From Pseudomonas fortuita (lineage in GTDB: Bacteria; Pseudomonadota; Gammaproteobacteria; Pseudomonadales; Pseudomonadaceae), in NCBI RefSeq assembly GCF_026898135.2, contig NZ_CP114035.2, forward strand, positions 2,397,501 through 2,461,500: DNA of 64,000 bases, given 5' to 3'. The position numbers were made by a program, and so were the translations under genes. Below, one piece after another: positions 1-8,305 of this stretch. Below the pieces are notes generated by a model, which did no database searches, was not told where the DNA came from, and was given only the letters and a program-made list of their open reading frames with translations. The stretch's first letter is position 1. Every line of letters begins with the position of its first letter.

Positions 1-226
1 GGATATCCGCGCTCACCTGTACAAGCAGGTCGCCGTTGTTCACGTCATGCCCGTTGAAGTCGCGCAGGCCCAGCTCAGGGCTGCTCTGGGAGCACCCCAG
101 GCGGGCATTCAGCAGCGTTTCGAGGTGGCACTTGATGGCGGCGAACTTGTGGGAAGCGCTCTCCCGTCGGGAAGGTTCCCGGCTGGTATCCTGATCCCGC
201 ATCAAACGATCAAAAAGACCACTCAT
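1..226 (-). CDS. tssE: T6SS baseplate protein TssE (partial)
   Basis: The leftward reading frame opens with MSGLFDRLMRDQD and runs off the left edge after about 75 codons. TssE is the gp25-like wedge protein of the type VI secretion baseplate in the cytoplasm. The visible part has the usual start (SLFDRL-like) followed by the LETLLNARLG and LGLRDFN stretches of this family. Its ATG overlaps the tssC stop in an ATGA, so the two are translationally coupled. Identity rests on these short motifs plus position after tssC; the C-terminal half is outside the window. Confidence 0.88.
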   Translation of the reverse strand, partial: MSGLFDRLMRDQDTSREPSRRESASHKFAAIKCHLETLLNARLGCSQSSPELGLRDFNGHDVNNGDLLVQVSADI

Positions 227-1713
227 TGCGTATCGAGCCGACCGACCAGGGAGATTTCGAAATTCGCGCCCATGTACTTGAAGTGCGGGCGCACGGCGAG
301 CGAAACCTGGTACCAGCCTGGGTCACCGGCAACATCCGAGACCTCGATTCTGGCGGCTCGCAGTGGCCGGCGGCTGCGAACGTCGGCAGATGGATTCTCC
401 TGGTCGGCGACGTACTGCTTGATCCATTTGTTCAACTCGGACTCAAGGTCACGGCGCTCCTTCCAGCTACCGATCTGCTCGCGCTGTAACACCTTGATGT
501 AGTGAGCCAGCCGGTTGACGATGAACAGGTAGGGCAACTGGGTACCCAGCTTGTAGTTGGTCTGAGCCTCCAGACCCTCGGGGGTTTTCGGGAAGTTCTT
601 GGGCTTTTGCACCGAGTTGGCCGAGAAAAACGCCGCGTTGTCGCTGTCTTTGCGCATGGTCAGGGCGATGAGGCCCTCTTCGGCCAGTTCGAATTCCTTG
701 CGGTCGGATATCAGCACCTCGGTAGGAATCTTGGCCTGCAACTGGCCGAGGGATTCGTACAGGTGAACCGGTAAGTCTTCGACGGCGCCGCCCGATTGTG
801 GGCCGATGATGTTCGGGCACCAGCGGTAGCGGGCGAAGCTGTCATTGATGCAGCTGGCCAACAGAAACGCAGAATTGCCCCACAGGTAGTTGTCGTGCTG
901 CCCGGCGATATCTTCGTCGTGGTTGAAGCTCTGGATCGGTTGTTCCTGCGGGTGGTAAGCGGAACGAAGCATGAAGCGAGGCCCGGCCAAGGCGACGTGG
1001 CGGGCGTCTTCGCTTTCACGAAATGCACGCCACTTGGCATGCCGTGGGCCGGCGAAGAGGTCTTTTATTTCCTTGAGGTTGGGCAGCTCCTCGAAACTGC
1101 TCAAGTTGAAGAACTCGGGGGCAGGTGCGGCAAGAAATGGAGCATGGGACATGGCGCCAACGGAGGCCATGTAACTCAGCAGCTTGATATCAGGGGAAGA
1201 GGGGCCGAAGTTGTAGTTGCCAACCATGGCCGCAACCGGCTCTCCCCCGAATTGGCCGTAACCTGCGGTGTAAACATGTTTGTAGATACCGCTGCAGGTA
1301 ATGTCCGCAGCATTTTCGAAGTCGTCCAGCAGGTCCTCTTTACTGGCATGCAAGATTTCGAGCTTGATGTTTTCCCTGAAGTCCGTGCGGTCGACCAGAA
1401 GTTTCAGGCTGCGCCATGATGATTCGAGCTGCTGGAACTCAGGCTGATGCAGAATGGCATCCATCTGTTTGCCGAGTACCCGGTCGATTTCGGCAATCAT
1501 CTGGTCGGCCCGGTGCTTGTTGATCAGTTGATCCGGGTCATTGCTTTTGAGGATTTCGGCAATGAACGCAGATACGCCCTGCCTGGCAACCTGGTAGCCC
1601 TCTTGAGCAGGTACCAATTTGGTTTCTGCCATGATCTGGTCCAGCAAGGAGGTACTGCCCAACGTGTCGGTCGTTGCGTCAGTGGTGATGGTGGTGTTGC
1701 TTGGCTTAGGCAT
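223..1713 (-). CDS. tssC: T6SS contractile sheath large subunit TssC (VipB/EvpB)
   Basis: This 496-residue protein has the length and sequence of TssC, which assembles with TssB into the contractile sheath that drives the Hcp tube and spike out of the cell. Recognisable family stretches include the N-terminal DQMIAEIDRVLGKQMDAILH region, the WRSLKLLVDRTDF segment near residue 100, and a C-terminal half ending in PHFKYMGANFEISLVGRL. It lies 17 bp downstream of tssB on the same strand and overlaps tssE by 4 bp, the normal tssBCE order. Nothing is missing compared with the family. Confidence 0.97.
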   Translation of the reverse strand: MPKPSNTTITTDATTDTLGSTSLLDQIMAETKLVPAQEGYQVARQGVSAFIAEILKSNDPDQLINKHRADQMIAEIDRVLGKQMDAILHQPEFQQLESSWRSLKLLVDRTDFRENIKLEILHASKEDLLDDFENAADITCSGIYKHVYTAGYGQFGGEPVAAMVGNYNFGPSSPDIKLLSYMASVGAMSHAPFLAAPAPEFFNLSSFEELPNLKEIKDLFAGPRHAKWRAFRESEDARHVALAGPRFMLRSAYHPQEQPIQSFNHDEDIAGQHDNYLWGNSAFLLASCINDSFARYRWCPNIIGPQSGGAVEDLPVHLYESLGQLQAKIPTEVLISDRKEFELAEEGLIALTMRKDSDNAAFFSANSVQKPKNFPKTPEGLEAQTNYKLGTQLPYLFIVNRLAHYIKVLQREQIGSWKERRDLESELNKWIKQYVADQENPSADVRSRRPLRAARIEVSDVAGDPGWYQVSLAVRPHFKYMGANFEISLVGRLDTQ

Positions 1714-1730
1714 GGGGACGCTCCGTTGTC

Positions 1731-2234
1731 TCAGTCTTTGTCGGGTGCTTCAAGCACCAGGTCCAGTTCTTGGGCGAGTTGTTTACGGGTCTGCTCGTTG
1801 TTAAGCAGGTGCTGCAGTTGCTTGCGGAAGGCGGGGACGTTGCCCAGCGGGCCTTTCAGGGCGACCAGCGCTTCACGCAGCTCCAGCAGCTTGTTCAGCT
1901 CAGGCACCTGGCGCGCGATCCGGTCCGGTCCGAAGTCGTTGATGGACCTGAACTGCAGGTGGACCGCCAGCTCGGCTTCCGGGGCGGTGCTGAGCCTGGA
2001 GGGCACAGACACGTCCAGGCTCACGTCGGCGTCGTTCAACACGCTATTGAATGTGTGTTTATCAATGCGCACGACCTGGCGGTCCTCAAGCGCACGGCTG
2101 TCATCCAGGCCAAAGTCGCCCAGAACCAGCATCTTGTGGGGCAGCTCCACCTCAGCCTGCTCATTGCTCGTCGCGGGGACATACTTGATATTGACGCGTT
2201 CTTTAGGTGCGACGGATCCCGTGCTTTTAGACAT
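1731..2234 (-). CDS. tssB: T6SS contractile sheath small subunit TssB (VipA)
   Basis: This 167-residue protein is TssB, the small sheath subunit. It shows the family's VNIKYVPATSNEQAEVELPHKMLVLGDFG opening in divided form (VNIKY, then ELPHKMLVLGDF), the central LAVHLQFRSINDFGPDRIA motif and the C-terminal LNKLLELREALVALKGPLGN segment. The ATG at 2234 is preceded by GGGAGTT at a good distance. It is the first gene of the leftward arm of the locus, transcribed away from tagO. Confidence 0.97.
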   Translation of the reverse strand: MSKSTGSVAPKERVNIKYVPATSNEQAEVELPHKMLVLGDFGLDDSRALEDRQVVRIDKHTFNSVLNDADVSLDVSVPSRLSTAPEAELAVHLQFRSINDFGPDRIARQVPELNKLLELREALVALKGPLGNVPAFRKQLQHLLNNEQTRKQLAQELDLVLEAPDKD

Positions 2235-2561
2235 CAGTACGTAACTCCCTGTTGAGTTGTAGGAGATTTAGAATCAAGTTGTGTTTAATGTTGTTGTGAT
2301 CTTGTAGGAAGTTTCCTGCATATGTTTAATTGGTCGGGCTGGCTGCCCGCCTTCTATAAAAACCATGCATGGAAAAGTGTCCGGTGGTCGAGCGTGAAGA
2401 TGTAAGTAAATATTTGTTTGTGTGCATTCGGAACTCTGTACTAGGCTTCCGCTGGATGTGTTCGAGTTGGCGGCATGCGCATATGTGCATTGGCATTTTT
2501 TTGTAGGAAATTTCGCGCCGTAATATAGGCCGTTTGTACTATTTCAGAGAGTAAGTTCAGG
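2235..2561. promoter_or_regulatory. Divergent T6SS control region with three TTGTAGGA repeats
   Basis: This 327-bp gene-free stretch separates tssB and tagO and must carry both promoters. It is more AT-rich than the flanking genes. The same 13-mer, TTGTAGGA-NN-TTT, occurs on the plus strand at 2257-2269, 2302-2314 and 2501-2513; only the two N positions differ (GA, AG, AA). The middle copy is also an inverted repeat (AGGAA-GT-TTCCT). This looks like a regulator-binding site, but I cannot name the regulator, and no convincing sigma70 or sigma54 promoter was picked out. Confidence 0.5.
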
Positions 2562-3212
2562 ATGATTAACCGCTGTGCATATGGCGCTGGTCTCTCGTTG
2601 CTGTTTTGTCTGCAATCGGTGCTGGCGGGGCCCACGCGGGACTGCCCCCGGATTGTGTCCAACGTCGAGCGACTGGCCTGTTTCGATCAGGCCGCGGGCA
2701 CGCCTGCGTACACACCAAAGCGACAGTGGTCAGCACCGGAGCAGCAGGCCCCCAGTGTGTTGCGCGTGATGGCAAATGAAGCTGCACGGGCACCGGATGA
2801 CCTGACGTTTCGCATCGGCAGCCAGACGCAGGACAGCCCAGGCGCACCAGCGCTCGTGATTTCGGCACCCGCCATTGCATCGGGTGATGAACGTACCTAC
2901 ATGGCGATCAGTTGCATCCAGGCCATCTCCCGGCTACAGCTGATTGCCAGGCGCCCGATCGATGCAAGTTGGGTCAAGGTACGGCTGACCGGGGAGGGCT
3001 GGTCTACCCGTGAGACGTCCTGGCAGGTGATGGAGAACGGGCAGGTGCTCGATGCCGGGCGGGGCCTGCCAGCCATCGAGCAGATCAGGAAGCTGATCGG
3101 TGCCCAGCGTATCGAGGTTGTGAGTGAGCACGGCGAGGTCGACGGGCTGACCTTCGATGCTCAAGGCCTGGATCCGCTGATCAGCCAGGCGCGAAGCACA
3201 TGCCGGTGGTAG
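2562..3212 (+). CDS. tagO: T6SS-associated protein TagO/VasI family
   Basis: A 216-residue exported protein of the VasI (VCA0118) family. It starts with a signal peptide (hydrophobic YGAGLSLLFCLQSVLAG), followed by the family hallmark DCPRIVSNVERLACFDQAAG, where two cysteines flank an ERLACFD motif. It precedes tssA and tssM exactly as vasI-vasJ-vasK do in Vibrio cholerae. The family is an accessory T6SS factor, and its role in this organism is not shown by the sequence. The 3' end overlaps tssA by 13 bp. Confidence 0.85.
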   Translation: MINRCAYGAGLSLLFCLQSVLAGPTRDCPRIVSNVERLACFDQAAGTPAYTPKRQWSAPEQQAPSVLRVMANEAARAPDDLTFRIGSQTQDSPGAPALVISAPAIASGDERTYMAISCIQAISRLQLIARRPIDASWVKVRLTGEGWSTRETSWQVMENGQVLDAGRGLPAIEQIRKLIGAQRIEVVSEHGEVDGLTFDAQGLDPLISQARSTCRW

Positions 3213-4663
3213 CGCAGGTATCCGCGGCCGAAGTCGCTCGGCTGCTCGCACCGATTGATCCAGCGGTGCCTGCCGGGCTGTTCGATGTCGAGGACGAAAC
3301 CTACCAGGCCATAGACCAGGAAATGGTCAAGCTGGGTGGGCTGCAGGACGCCTCGATCGACTGGGTCTACATCGAAGAAGCGTCCCGACAGTACCTGAGC
3401 CAGCAATGCAAGCATTTGCGAATTGTTGCGCACCTGAGTGCCGCATGGCTGCGTAGCGGCTGCTGGCAGCGTTGGGGATTCAGCTTGGCGCTGTTGGCCG
3501 GCATGATCGAGTGCTACTGGGAAACTGCTCATCCCAAGCCTGGGCCGAAAGGCTTTCTGGGCAAGCGCAAGTTGGTTGGCCTGGTGGTCAGCCGCTTGGT
3601 CGAGGCGCTACCGCGTCTTGACCGTTTCACCTTTAGTCCTACTCATGCAGCGGCGGCGCAGGCGGCGTTCAACCACCTGCAGCAACAGGGCACGGCACAG
3701 CTGGAGGCAGCTGTTCTCGACGAATTGGGGCGCCTGCTGCGAAAGCACATAGAGCTCGCCAACGGTGTCGGCGAGGGTGCGATACCCAAGCCACCGGCGG
3801 CGAGCGTGAAACCTGCGCCGCTGGCCGACGTCATCGCCACACCCGCGTCACACCTGTCGATGGGCAATGAGCGTGAGACACGGCGGGCTGTGCTCGCCAT
3901 GGCCGAGCTCATCAACCAGCAGGACCCTTATGACGCTACTGGCTACCAGTTACGGCGTTTTGGGTTGTGGGCGCACATTCAGGCTGCTCCCCCGGCCAGG
4001 CAGGGCAACCGTACGGAATTGATGGCGGTTCCGCTGGATATCACGCGGGTCTATGAAGAGGCCATTGCCAGTACGGCATTTGACCCTGCACTGCTTCAGC
4101 GTATTGAAAAAAGCGTGACGGCTTGCCCCTACTGGATTCGTGGCAGCTTTCTGGCTGCGACCGTTGCCGCACGGCTGGCGATGGGCGAGGTGGCTGAAGC
4201 CATCCGTTGTGCGACTGCCCGGTTTGTACAGCGAATGCCGGCGCTGCAGCAGTTGTGCTTCAGTGACGGCACGGTGTTTGTCGACGACCAATGCCTGGCC
4301 TGGCTCAAAGGCATGCAAGGGCCCTCCGAGCAAAGTTCAACCTCCCACGAGTTTGGCGGCCTGCGCGAGGAGCTGGTCAGCCAGCTGGAAACCACTGGTG
4401 TAGAGCCGGTGCTCCTCAGGCTGCAAGGGCTGCAAGCGGGCTTTCGTGCTCCCCGTGAGCGCTGCCACGCCACCGTGATCGCTGCCGACCTGCTGGCCGC
4501 GCGGGGGGTGTCGTGGCTGGCCCAGAACCTGTGCGCCAGCGTTGCCCAAACGATGCAGCAAACCACCGCCAGCGCGTGGGAGCCAGAAGTGTTCCAGCGG
4601 CTTCAGCAGTACGCGACATCCCCAGCGCTGGCAGTTCAAGACAAGGAACAGGAGCCTCGATGA
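3200..4663 (+). CDS. tssA: T6SS protein TssA (VasJ type)
   Basis: A 487-residue TssA. The N-terminal ImpA_N domain is seen as VARLLAPIDPAVPAGLFDVEDE followed by a helical region; the C-terminal part matches VasJ-type proteins (WIRGSFLAATVAARLAMGE, AQNLCASVAQ). TssA proteins cap or organise the baseplate and sheath polymerisation; which of the TssA sub-functions applies cannot be told from sequence alone. Its ATG lies inside the end of tagO and its TGA overlaps the tssM ATG, so tagO-tssA-tssM form one tightly packed operon. Confidence 0.9.
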   Translation: MPVVAQVSAAEVARLLAPIDPAVPAGLFDVEDETYQAIDQEMVKLGGLQDASIDWVYIEEASRQYLSQQCKHLRIVAHLSAAWLRSGCWQRWGFSLALLAGMIECYWETAHPKPGPKGFLGKRKLVGLVVSRLVEALPRLDRFTFSPTHAAAAQAAFNHLQQQGTAQLEAAVLDELGRLLRKHIELANGVGEGAIPKPPAASVKPAPLADVIATPASHLSMGNERETRRAVLAMAELINQQDPYDATGYQLRRFGLWAHIQAAPPARQGNRTELMAVPLDITRVYEEAIASTAFDPALLQRIEKSVTACPYWIRGSFLAATVAARLAMGEVAEAIRCATARFVQRMPALQQLCFSDGTVFVDDQCLAWLKGMQGPSEQSSTSHEFGGLREELVSQLETTGVEPVLLRLQGLQAGFRAPRERCHATVIAADLLAARGVSWLAQNLCASVAQTMQQTTASAWEPEVFQRLQQYATSPALAVQDKEQEPR

Positions 4664-7600
4664 ATCAAATATGGACGCAACTCAAACGTTGGGGCTTGCC
4701 GTGGGTAACGCGCATTGGCCTGGCGCTGCCGCTGCTGCTTGGGCTTGGCGCCTTGCTGATGCTGGTCGCTATCTGGTGGCTTGGCCCGCAATGGATGTGG
4801 CGTGAGCAACAGCCGCTGGCAAGTGTGGCTCATCGCAGCGTGGCAAGCCTGGTACTCGTGCTGGTGCCGCTTTTGTGCTGGCTTGTGGTGGTGCGCCGGC
4901 GCTTACGCCGCCTGCAAGCAGAACGCCGGCAGGCACGCGCCGTCGAACTGGATGGCACGCTACCGTTCATGCAGGCGCAAGAGAAGGCGTTGAGCCAAGG
5001 GCTTGAGCGATACCTCGACAATGCCGGTGGGCGACGCGCCCTGTACCGGCTGCCCTGGTACCTGGTGTTGGGCGATGAAAAATCGGGTAAAACCAGCTTC
5101 ATCGACCGCACCGATCAGCGCTTTACCCTGACGCGAATCGACCAGGCCCAGGCACGGGGTCGACAGGCTGAAGCACTGGCCTACCCGGTCGGTTGGTGGG
5201 TCAGCGACGATGCCGTGATCATTGATCCGCCCGGTATCTTCATCAGTCAAAAGCCCCCGGCTGGTTCGGCCGCCAACGACCCCTCCGAGTCTGAACCCTT
5301 CGCGACGCTCGGTACCGAGGCCCGGTTGTGGGAGCACTTGTTGAGCTGGCTTGTGCGTAATCGAAGCCAGCGGGCGCTTAATGGTGTGTTGCTGGTCGTC
5401 GACTTGCCGGCGCTGTTGAATGGCAAGCCCGACCAACGCGTCGCGCTGGCCCATGGGTTGCGCACACGCCTGTACGAAGTCAGCACCCAGCTGGGGTCGC
5501 GCCTGCCACTGTACGTGGTACTGACCAAATTCGATCTGCTGGACGGCTTCGATCAGTTCTACGGCAAGCTTCCCGCCGCCAAGCGTGAAAGCCTGTTGGG
5601 ATTCACGTTCAAGCTGGATGCAGTTGAGGCGTTCGATGCCTGGCTGGATGAGTATGACGAGCACTACGGACAGCTTCTCGCCACATTGAACGAGCAGGTG
5701 ATCGATCGCCTGGACGTACTGGGCAAAACAGCGCCGCGCGGGCGCCTGTTCTCACTGCAAGCCCAACTGGTCGGGTTGCGACCCATACTGCTGGCATTTC
5801 TGCGCGAAGCCTTGGCAAGTGACCGTTTCACCACGCCACCGTTGGTACGTGGTGTGTATTGGTCGTCAGTGCTGCAGCACGGCGACATGAGCAATGCATT
5901 TGTCCGTGAAGCGGCACAGCCCTACAAGACGAAACTTCCCCTGCGTGAGGGCAAGGCACAGGGCAAGGCGTTGGTCTATTTCATCCAGCAAGCATTCAGG
6001 CGGGTTATCTATCAGGAGGCCGGCCTGGCGGGCGACAACGTCCGGGTAGCGCGCAGCAAGCGCCAATTGCTGTGGATTGGTTCTGGCGTAGGCCTCCTGG
6101 CGTTCAGTATCGCCATCGCCAGCTGGCAGCGCTACTTCGATATCAATAGCTCCAAGGCTGCCAGTGTGTTCGCCAAAAGCCAGGAGTACAGCCGTCACGA
6201 AGTCGATCTGCGGCTTGATCCGACCGGGCGCAACCTGCTGGAGCCACTGGACCAGATTCGCGATGCGGTGGCGGTGTTTGGCGACTATCGCGCGGCGTGG
6301 CTGGGTGTTGCCGATTTTGGTCTGTATCAAGGGCGCAACATTGGCCCCCTGGTTGATGAGGCGTACCTGAGCTTGTTGTCCAGGCGTTTCTTGCCGGCGT
6401 TGGCCAGTGGTGTGATCGATGCCATGAACGCAGCACCTTCTGGCAGCGAGCAGCAAATGGCCGCGCTCAGGGTTTACCGGATGATCGAGGACCGCGACAG
6501 CCGCCGGCCCGAATGGGTCGAGGACTGGATGGCCCGTCATTGGCAACGGGCATTTCCTGGGCAAGGGCAACTGCAGCGTGACCTCATGCAGCATTTGAAG
6601 TACGCCTTGGCCTATGCAGACACGGATTTGCCGCAGTACCGCCAGCGTGTCAGCGAAGTGCAGCAGGCATTGCGCAAATTGCCGTTGCCACAGCGGGTCT
6701 ATGCAGGGCTGAAGCAACAGGCGCAAGAGCAGTTGCACAGCGGTCTGGACCTGCGCCACCAGGTAGGGCCTGCGTTCGATGTGGTGTACCAGCCGTCTTC
6801 CGGGGCCAGGCATGGGGAGGAGGAGGTACTGCTGGCCGCCATGCTTACCGCCAAAGGCTTCAGGGAATACTTCGAGCCGCGCAGCCAGCGGTTCGCTGAA
6901 ATGGCGATGGTCGATCAGTGGGCCTTGGGCGAGCGCAGCCAACTCGACTATTCGGACGTCGACCGCAATGCGTTGACCGAACGGCTGCATAACCTCTACA
7001 GCGCCGATTACATTGACAGCTGGCGACGCGCCTTGAATGCATTCACCGTCGCCGACTTCCGTGATCTGGACCATGGTGTCACGGTCCTGCAGCAGTTGAC
7101 CGGCCCAGCAGCACCTTTGCAGCGGCTGCTGGATACGGTGAGGGATAACACCTCACTCGCTTCCCCGGCTGGTGTTGAAATAACGGGTGAACTGAATACG
7201 CTGCGCTCAGCAACGCGCAAACCCGAGCAACAGCAAGCCTTGGCCATCCAGCGGGCGTTTGCAGGCTTGGGCGCGATGCTGCAGGCCACAGGAGAAAAGC
7301 CGAGCTACTACGATGAAACCCTCGGCGCTGTTGCGGCCGTGCTGGACTACGCCAAGGCCGTACAGGACAGCCCGGACCGCGGCAAGGCCGCACTGCAAGC
7401 TGTGCATCAGCGCTTTGCGATGACCGGGCATGACCCGATAGGCACCCTTCAACGTATTGCCACAGGCTTGCCGGAGCCCATCAACCATCAGGTCAGAAAG
7501 CTCGCCGACCAGACCGCCCAGGTGCTGAACGTTGAAGCACTGCGCGAACTGGAGCGGCGTTGGGATGCTGAAGTTTACAGTTTCTTCCAGCAACGTCTGG

Positions 7601-8286
7601 CAGGCCGCTACCCCTTTATGGTGAAGGCACCCGATGCTTCACTCGATGACTTCGAGGCGTTCTTCGGGCCGAAAGGGAGGCTGCAGCAGTTTCATGATCA
7701 ATACCTGGAGGTCTTCCTGAAGGAGAACCTTGAGGCCTTGCAATCCGCTCAGCACGGGCAATCCTTGATTCGCGCCGACGTGATCGAGCAACTCGAGCTG
7801 GCGGATCGCATCCGCGAAACCTTCTTTGACCAGCGCGGCAAGTTGAGTGTGCAGTTCAGCATCGAGCCGTTGGGGCTCAGCGCTAACCAGCGCACCAGTC
7901 TGCTGGACCTCGATGGTCAGCTGATTTCCTACACCCATGGGCCGAGCCAGATCACCGGGATCGTCTGGCCCAATACTTTGGGGCAGCAGGTGCGCAGCAA
8001 CCTTACCTTGCTGAGGCAGAACGGTAACAGCAGCAGCCTGGAGTACCGCGGGCCGTGGTCGATGTTCCGCTTGCTCAGCCGCGGCTCACTCAATGGGCGG
8101 ACGCCAACCAGCGTAGACCTGAGCTTCCGGACCGGTGATGGCGTGATGCGCTATCGACTGAATGCTGAAAAAGCCTTCAATCCCATCACCCAGCAACCGT
8201 TCAAAAGCTTCCGGTTGCCGCGAGGGTTGTTGCAACAGCCGCCCAAGGTGGTTCAGGTAGAGCAGGCGCATGGGCAGCCTTTATGA
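4660..8286 (+). CDS. tssM: T6SS inner-membrane protein TssM (IcmF/VasK)
   Basis: A 1208-residue IcmF-family protein of the T6SS trans-envelope complex. The start chosen is the ATG overlapping the tssA stop (ATGA), preceded by AAGGAACAGGAG; the frame is open 49 codons further upstream, inside tssA. Two membrane segments lie at about residues 18-41 and 60-79, then a cytoplasmic NTPase domain with an intact Walker A, GDEKSGKT, near 138-145. A third membrane segment at about 469-491 leads into a long periplasmic part ending in the IcmF C-terminal beta domain (near SFRTGDGVMRYRLN). It is the last T6SS gene on this side; no hcp, vgrG or effector gene follows. Confidence 0.96.
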   Translation: MNQIWTQLKRWGLPWVTRIGLALPLLLGLGALLMLVAIWWLGPQWMWREQQPLASVAHRSVASLVLVLVPLLCWLVVVRRRLRRLQAERRQARAVELDGTLPFMQAQEKALSQGLERYLDNAGGRRALYRLPWYLVLGDEKSGKTSFIDRTDQRFTLTRIDQAQARGRQAEALAYPVGWWVSDDAVIIDPPGIFISQKPPAGSAANDPSESEPFATLGTEARLWEHLLSWLVRNRSQRALNGVLLVVDLPALLNGKPDQRVALAHGLRTRLYEVSTQLGSRLPLYVVLTKFDLLDGFDQFYGKLPAAKRESLLGFTFKLDAVEAFDAWLDEYDEHYGQLLATLNEQVIDRLDVLGKTAPRGRLFSLQAQLVGLRPILLAFLREALASDRFTTPPLVRGVYWSSVLQHGDMSNAFVREAAQPYKTKLPLREGKAQGKALVYFIQQAFRRVIYQEAGLAGDNVRVARSKRQLLWIGSGVGLLAFSIAIASWQRYFDINSSKAASVFAKSQEYSRHEVDLRLDPTGRNLLEPLDQIRDAVAVFGDYRAAWLGVADFGLYQGRNIGPLVDEAYLSLLSRRFLPALASGVIDAMNAAPSGSEQQMAALRVYRMIEDRDSRRPEWVEDWMARHWQRAFPGQGQLQRDLMQHLKYALAYADTDLPQYRQRVSEVQQALRKLPLPQRVYAGLKQQAQEQLHSGLDLRHQVGPAFDVVYQPSSGARHGEEEVLLAAMLTAKGFREYFEPRSQRFAEMAMVDQWALGERSQLDYSDVDRNALTERLHNLYSADYIDSWRRALNAFTVADFRDLDHGVTVLQQLTGPAAPLQRLLDTVRDNTSLASPAGVEITGELNTLRSATRKPEQQQALAIQRAFAGLGAMLQATGEKPSYYDETLGAVAAVLDYAKAVQDSPDRGKAALQAVHQRFAMTGHDPIGTLQRIATGLPEPINHQVRKLADQTAQVLNVEALRELERRWDAEVYSFFQQRLAGRYPFMVKAPDASLDDFEAFFGPKGRLQQFHDQYLEVFLKENLEALQSAQHGQSLIRADVIEQLELADRIRETFFDQRGKLSVQFSIEPLGLSANQRTSLLDLDGQLISYTHGPSQITGIVWPNTLGQQVRSNLTLLRQNGNSSSLEYRGPWSMFRLLSRGSLNGRTPTSVDLSFRTGDGVMRYRLNAEKAFNPITQQPFKSFRLPRGLLQQPPKVVQVEQAHGQPL

Positions 8287-8305
8287 AAACCAGCCCTTGC
8301 GGTGT

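Noticed and set aside
4513..4659. 49-codon N-terminal extension of TssM
   Set aside because: It lies inside tssA and has no membrane or family character; the ATGA overlap start has a good ribosome site.
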